A stretch of 64,000 nucleotides of DNA. It comes from Piper betle. Taxonomy: Eukaryota > Streptophyta > Magnoliopsida > Piperales > Piperaceae. Positions within the stretch are counted from its first letter, which is position 1; the number at the start of each line of letters is the position of its first letter. Below, one piece after another: positions 61,778 through 64,000 of this stretch. The position numbers and the translations under genes are program-made. The DNA is taken from NCBI GenBank assembly GCA_033002965.1, contig JAURVB010014423.1, forward strand, positions 1-64,000. Reading direction: 5' to 3'. Below the pieces are notes generated by a model, which worked only from the letters and a program-made list of their open reading frames with translations, made no database searches and had not been told where the DNA came from.

Positions 61778-62397
61778 AGGGGCATTAAATGAGCGAGTAA
61801 ATCGAGTTCAATTTATGTTTGAATTCAATTTAAATAGTTTTAAGTTTATTCAAACTCAATTTAAAATTAAACAAGTTTTAAATATATATATTCGAGTTTA
61901 ATTCGAATATTTTTATATTATTTAAGTTTGACTTGGCTCAAATATATTTAAACTATTTAATTTTGACGAGTTAGAACCTAAATCATTCTTGAACTTGAAA
62001 CCGACTCGATTATAAAGTTAAAAATAACTCACTTTTAACAAAAAATATAACTAGTGTGGATTAAACCCACAATCTCTAAGTCTTGGATTTGAATACTAAC
62101 TATCTAAGTTATCTCACTATATTGTTATTATATTATATATAAATAAATTTAATTAATTATAATTAAACTTATTAGTGTATATATATATAAAGACTATATT
62201 ATTATATTATTTTATTGAGTCGATTTTGAATCAAATTTGAGTTATAACTAAGTTGAGTGAGGTCGAATACTACCTTACTAAAACTCGACTCAAAAGATTC
62301 AAGTTTGAGTTCAAGTATTTAAATATCAAATTTTAAATCGAGTCGATTCGAATCAAATATTAAATATTCACGAGCTAATTCACTCAATTAATAGCCT
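61778..62397. mobile_element. MITE-like element, copy B
   Basis: The left end reads GGGGCATTAAATGAGCGAGT and the right end, reverse strand, GAGGCTATTAATTGAGTGAA. Inverted ends of about 28 bp enclose AT-rich DNA with CTCGA/TCGAG strings. Same family as copy A; opposite ends of the two are directly alignable. Confidence 0.55.
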
Positions 62398-63046
62398 CAG
62401 TGACCATTTATAAGTCTTCCTATATACGGTAGAAATTGTCATAATTTGGAGGCATGATTACTGTGAGCCCAAAAACTACTGAATGGAAGATTTTGGTTGC
62501 TGTGGACTTCGTCTGCAGCTCTGGATGTCATTTAGTATTGAAAGGTTATCAGGTAGAAGTACTTAATATCAAAGGGGTGAAGTCCACTCCATGCTTTGGT
62601 AGCTTTGGACTTGGGCCTGTCCATGCAAGCATTTATCGTAATATTGCTTCCTTGCAACAGGCCAAGCATAACATTAAAATCGAAGTACTTGGTTCTTTCC
62701 TTCCATAAAAAAATAATACATCGTCCATTTAGATAGTTGCTTACGCCGGCAGTGGATCACCCACAATTCACAAAAGAACAGTGCAGTACTAGAACAATAT
62801 CAAAAACCACATTTTATATTCTTCTATATATTAGCCATGCCGACATGATTAATATCACCCCCCCCCCCCATATATGTATAAATGCCCACATACAGAAACA
62901 TTCCTGTTCAGAAAACACCACACATATAAGTTCATCTTATTAATGTTAGATGACTATCATCATCTATGTATCTGTGTTTATATTACTTGACGCATGCATG
63001 CGGCAACCAGATAACCCGCATCATATATATTAATCACACAAATCGT
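62398..63046. other. Intergenic spacer
   Basis: Contains an unsupported 84-codon frame (62454-62708) and the 3' region of the cystatin gene. Includes a run of Cs at about 62860. Confidence 0.4.
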
Positions 63047-63466
63047 CTAATTAATATGAACAGTGTGAAGGGTGAAGGAGAGGAGCTGAGTAGTGTTGGT
63101 CCATGGTTGAACGAACACAGTAGCATCGTAGGTCTGTACGTTCCCCATCCCATCCGAGGCGGCGATGGTAAGGTAGTACTCGAGGCCGGACACCAACCTA
63201 ACCCGAGCCTTCACCACCTCGTAGAAGGTGAGCAGCACTACGTCGTGGCCGTTGCTGTTGTCCAAGAGGTTCTTATTGTACTCGTCGACGCTAAACCGTC
63301 CCAGTTCCTGCACCATCTTGTTATGCCTGGGGTCTGGAACATCCACCTGTTCTCCAACCCGCCCACGCCTGGGTAGCTCGGTACGTTGTGCGTAGACGAG
63401 GAGGAGAGCGGAGACAAGGAGGAAGGAGATAGGAATGCGATCAGCGGACTTGGTGAGGATGGCCAT
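63047..63466 (-). CDS. Secreted phytocystatin with altered QxVxG loop
   Basis: Intact single exon of 139 aa. Start chosen at ATG 63464-63466 because it precedes a clear signal peptide (PISFLLVSALLLVYAQ). The plant cystatin helix motif LGRFSVDEYNKN is present, and the second inhibitory loop PW is kept (VQPWTNTTQL). The central loop, normally Gln-x-Val-x-Gly, reads RLVSG. Cystatins block papain-type cysteine proteases by inserting the N-terminal Gly, this loop and the PW into the active-site cleft. Loss of the loop Gln may weaken or change the target range; that is inference. A TATA-like box lies at 63533-63540. Confidence 0.9.
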   Translation of the reverse strand: MAILTKSADRIPISFLLVSALLLVYAQRTELPRRGRVGEQVDVPDPRHNKMVQELGRFSVDEYNKNLLDNSNGHDVVLLTFYEVVKARVRLVSGLEYYLTIAASDGMGNVQTYDATVFVQPWTNTTQLLSFTLHTVHIN

Positions 63467-63532
63467 GGAGGCTTGCAAGGTACAAGTTAATTATAACAGG
63501 GGAGGTGAGAACAAGGGGAAGATGGAGGTGGG

Positions 63533-63540
63533 TATTTAAA
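63533..63540 (-). promoter_or_regulatory. TATA-like box of the cystatin gene
   Basis: TTTAAATA on the minus strand, about 67 bp upstream of the ATG at 63466. Confidence 0.45.
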
Positions 63541-64000
63541 GGGGAGAGGATTGGAGTGTGGTTATGGGCATGGAAGAGAAGAAGAGAGCTAGATAACGGC
63601 GGAGAAGAGGGAGGCACCGCGGGTGTGCTTGCATAGAAGCTGCTAGCTGTGTCTTCTTGTCGTCCAAAATGGTTATGAGATGCATATGTACTGTACTACT
63701 GTGGGTGCATGCATGCTCAAACTCCTAAAGTAGGGACAATAGGGTGTGTTTAACTAACTGTAACCATTTGTTTGTGTTAATTAATCAGTCTAAGATCAAA
63801 CATGGGATGAAACTTTATTTTTTAAAAAACCTTATCATGCATTTTGATATACACCTCTTGGATGGCATGCATTTGCATGCTTTGCACAAATCTAATCAAC
63901 ATATATACCTCTTGATTAATGATCCCATGTATATCTACTCTACTGTTATTAATAAAATGAGAACTCTCAATACGGCGTTTGATTAAAAGTAGAAGAGATT
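63541..64000. other. Cystatin upstream region
   Basis: Purine-rich on the + strand to 63640, then AT-rich with repeated GCATGCATG motifs, which resemble RY (CATGCA) elements seen in seed-expressed promoters. No gene is supported. Confidence 0.35.

Noticed and set aside
62454..62708. 84-codon frame before the cystatin gene
   Set aside because: No recognised family and no signal or splice sites; kept as intergenic.

Overview
The window looks like nuclear DNA of a flowering plant, most likely a monocot. Genes have GC-rich first exons set in AT-rich introns and intergenic DNA, the proteins belong to plant-specific families (TCP, IQD, CLE, ATL, X8, GTE, phytocystatin), and long LTRs and MITE-like repeats fill the gaps. 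The species cannot be named from the sequence.

Layout. 438-3004 (-): DUF455 ferritin-like protein. 5277-7301 (-): GTE bromodomain-NET regulator, complete. 9958-10245 and 12974-13236 (-): two CLE signalling-peptide genes about 3 kb apart. 13913-17889 (-): plastid-type AAA ATPase with a C-terminal R3H-like tail (Ycf45/SPD1 group). 18413-18744 (-): small KEN-box protein with E2F-like sites upstream. 18.8-32.6 kb: repeat-rich gene desert. 33553-34729 (+): class II (CIN) TCP factor with a miR319 target site. About 37.1-39.7 kb (-): decaying IQD calmodulin-binding gene. 41.2-48.7 kb: a foldback element invaded by two solo LTRs, with a third solo LTR beside it (to 51.8 kb). 53331-53771 (+): ATL RING-H2 E3 ligase. 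54511-55383 (-): X8 (callose-binding-like) protein. 55870-59845 (-): EF-hand Na+/Ca2+ exchanger-like (NCL) gene. About 60.7-62.4 kb: two MITE-like repeats. 63047-63466 (-): secreted phytocystatin.

Two things stand out. First, a large inverted-repeat (foldback) element is symmetrical to its centre near 47.24 kb. A GC-rich unit of about 160 bp is single on one arm and amplified to about six copies on the other, and the AT-rich centre shares a palindromic module with the LTRs around it. Second, at least seven coding frame breaks in six genes all correspond to one missing base, each in or beside a short G/C run. Adding one base brings several genes to an exact multiple of three. Three in-frame stops in the SPD1-like and IQD genes replace conserved Arg or Gln codons. 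Consensus deletions or real decay could explain this; five neighbouring genes are intact.

The genes form no operon-like unit. They are independent developmental, signalling and stress genes, as is normal for a plant chromosome.
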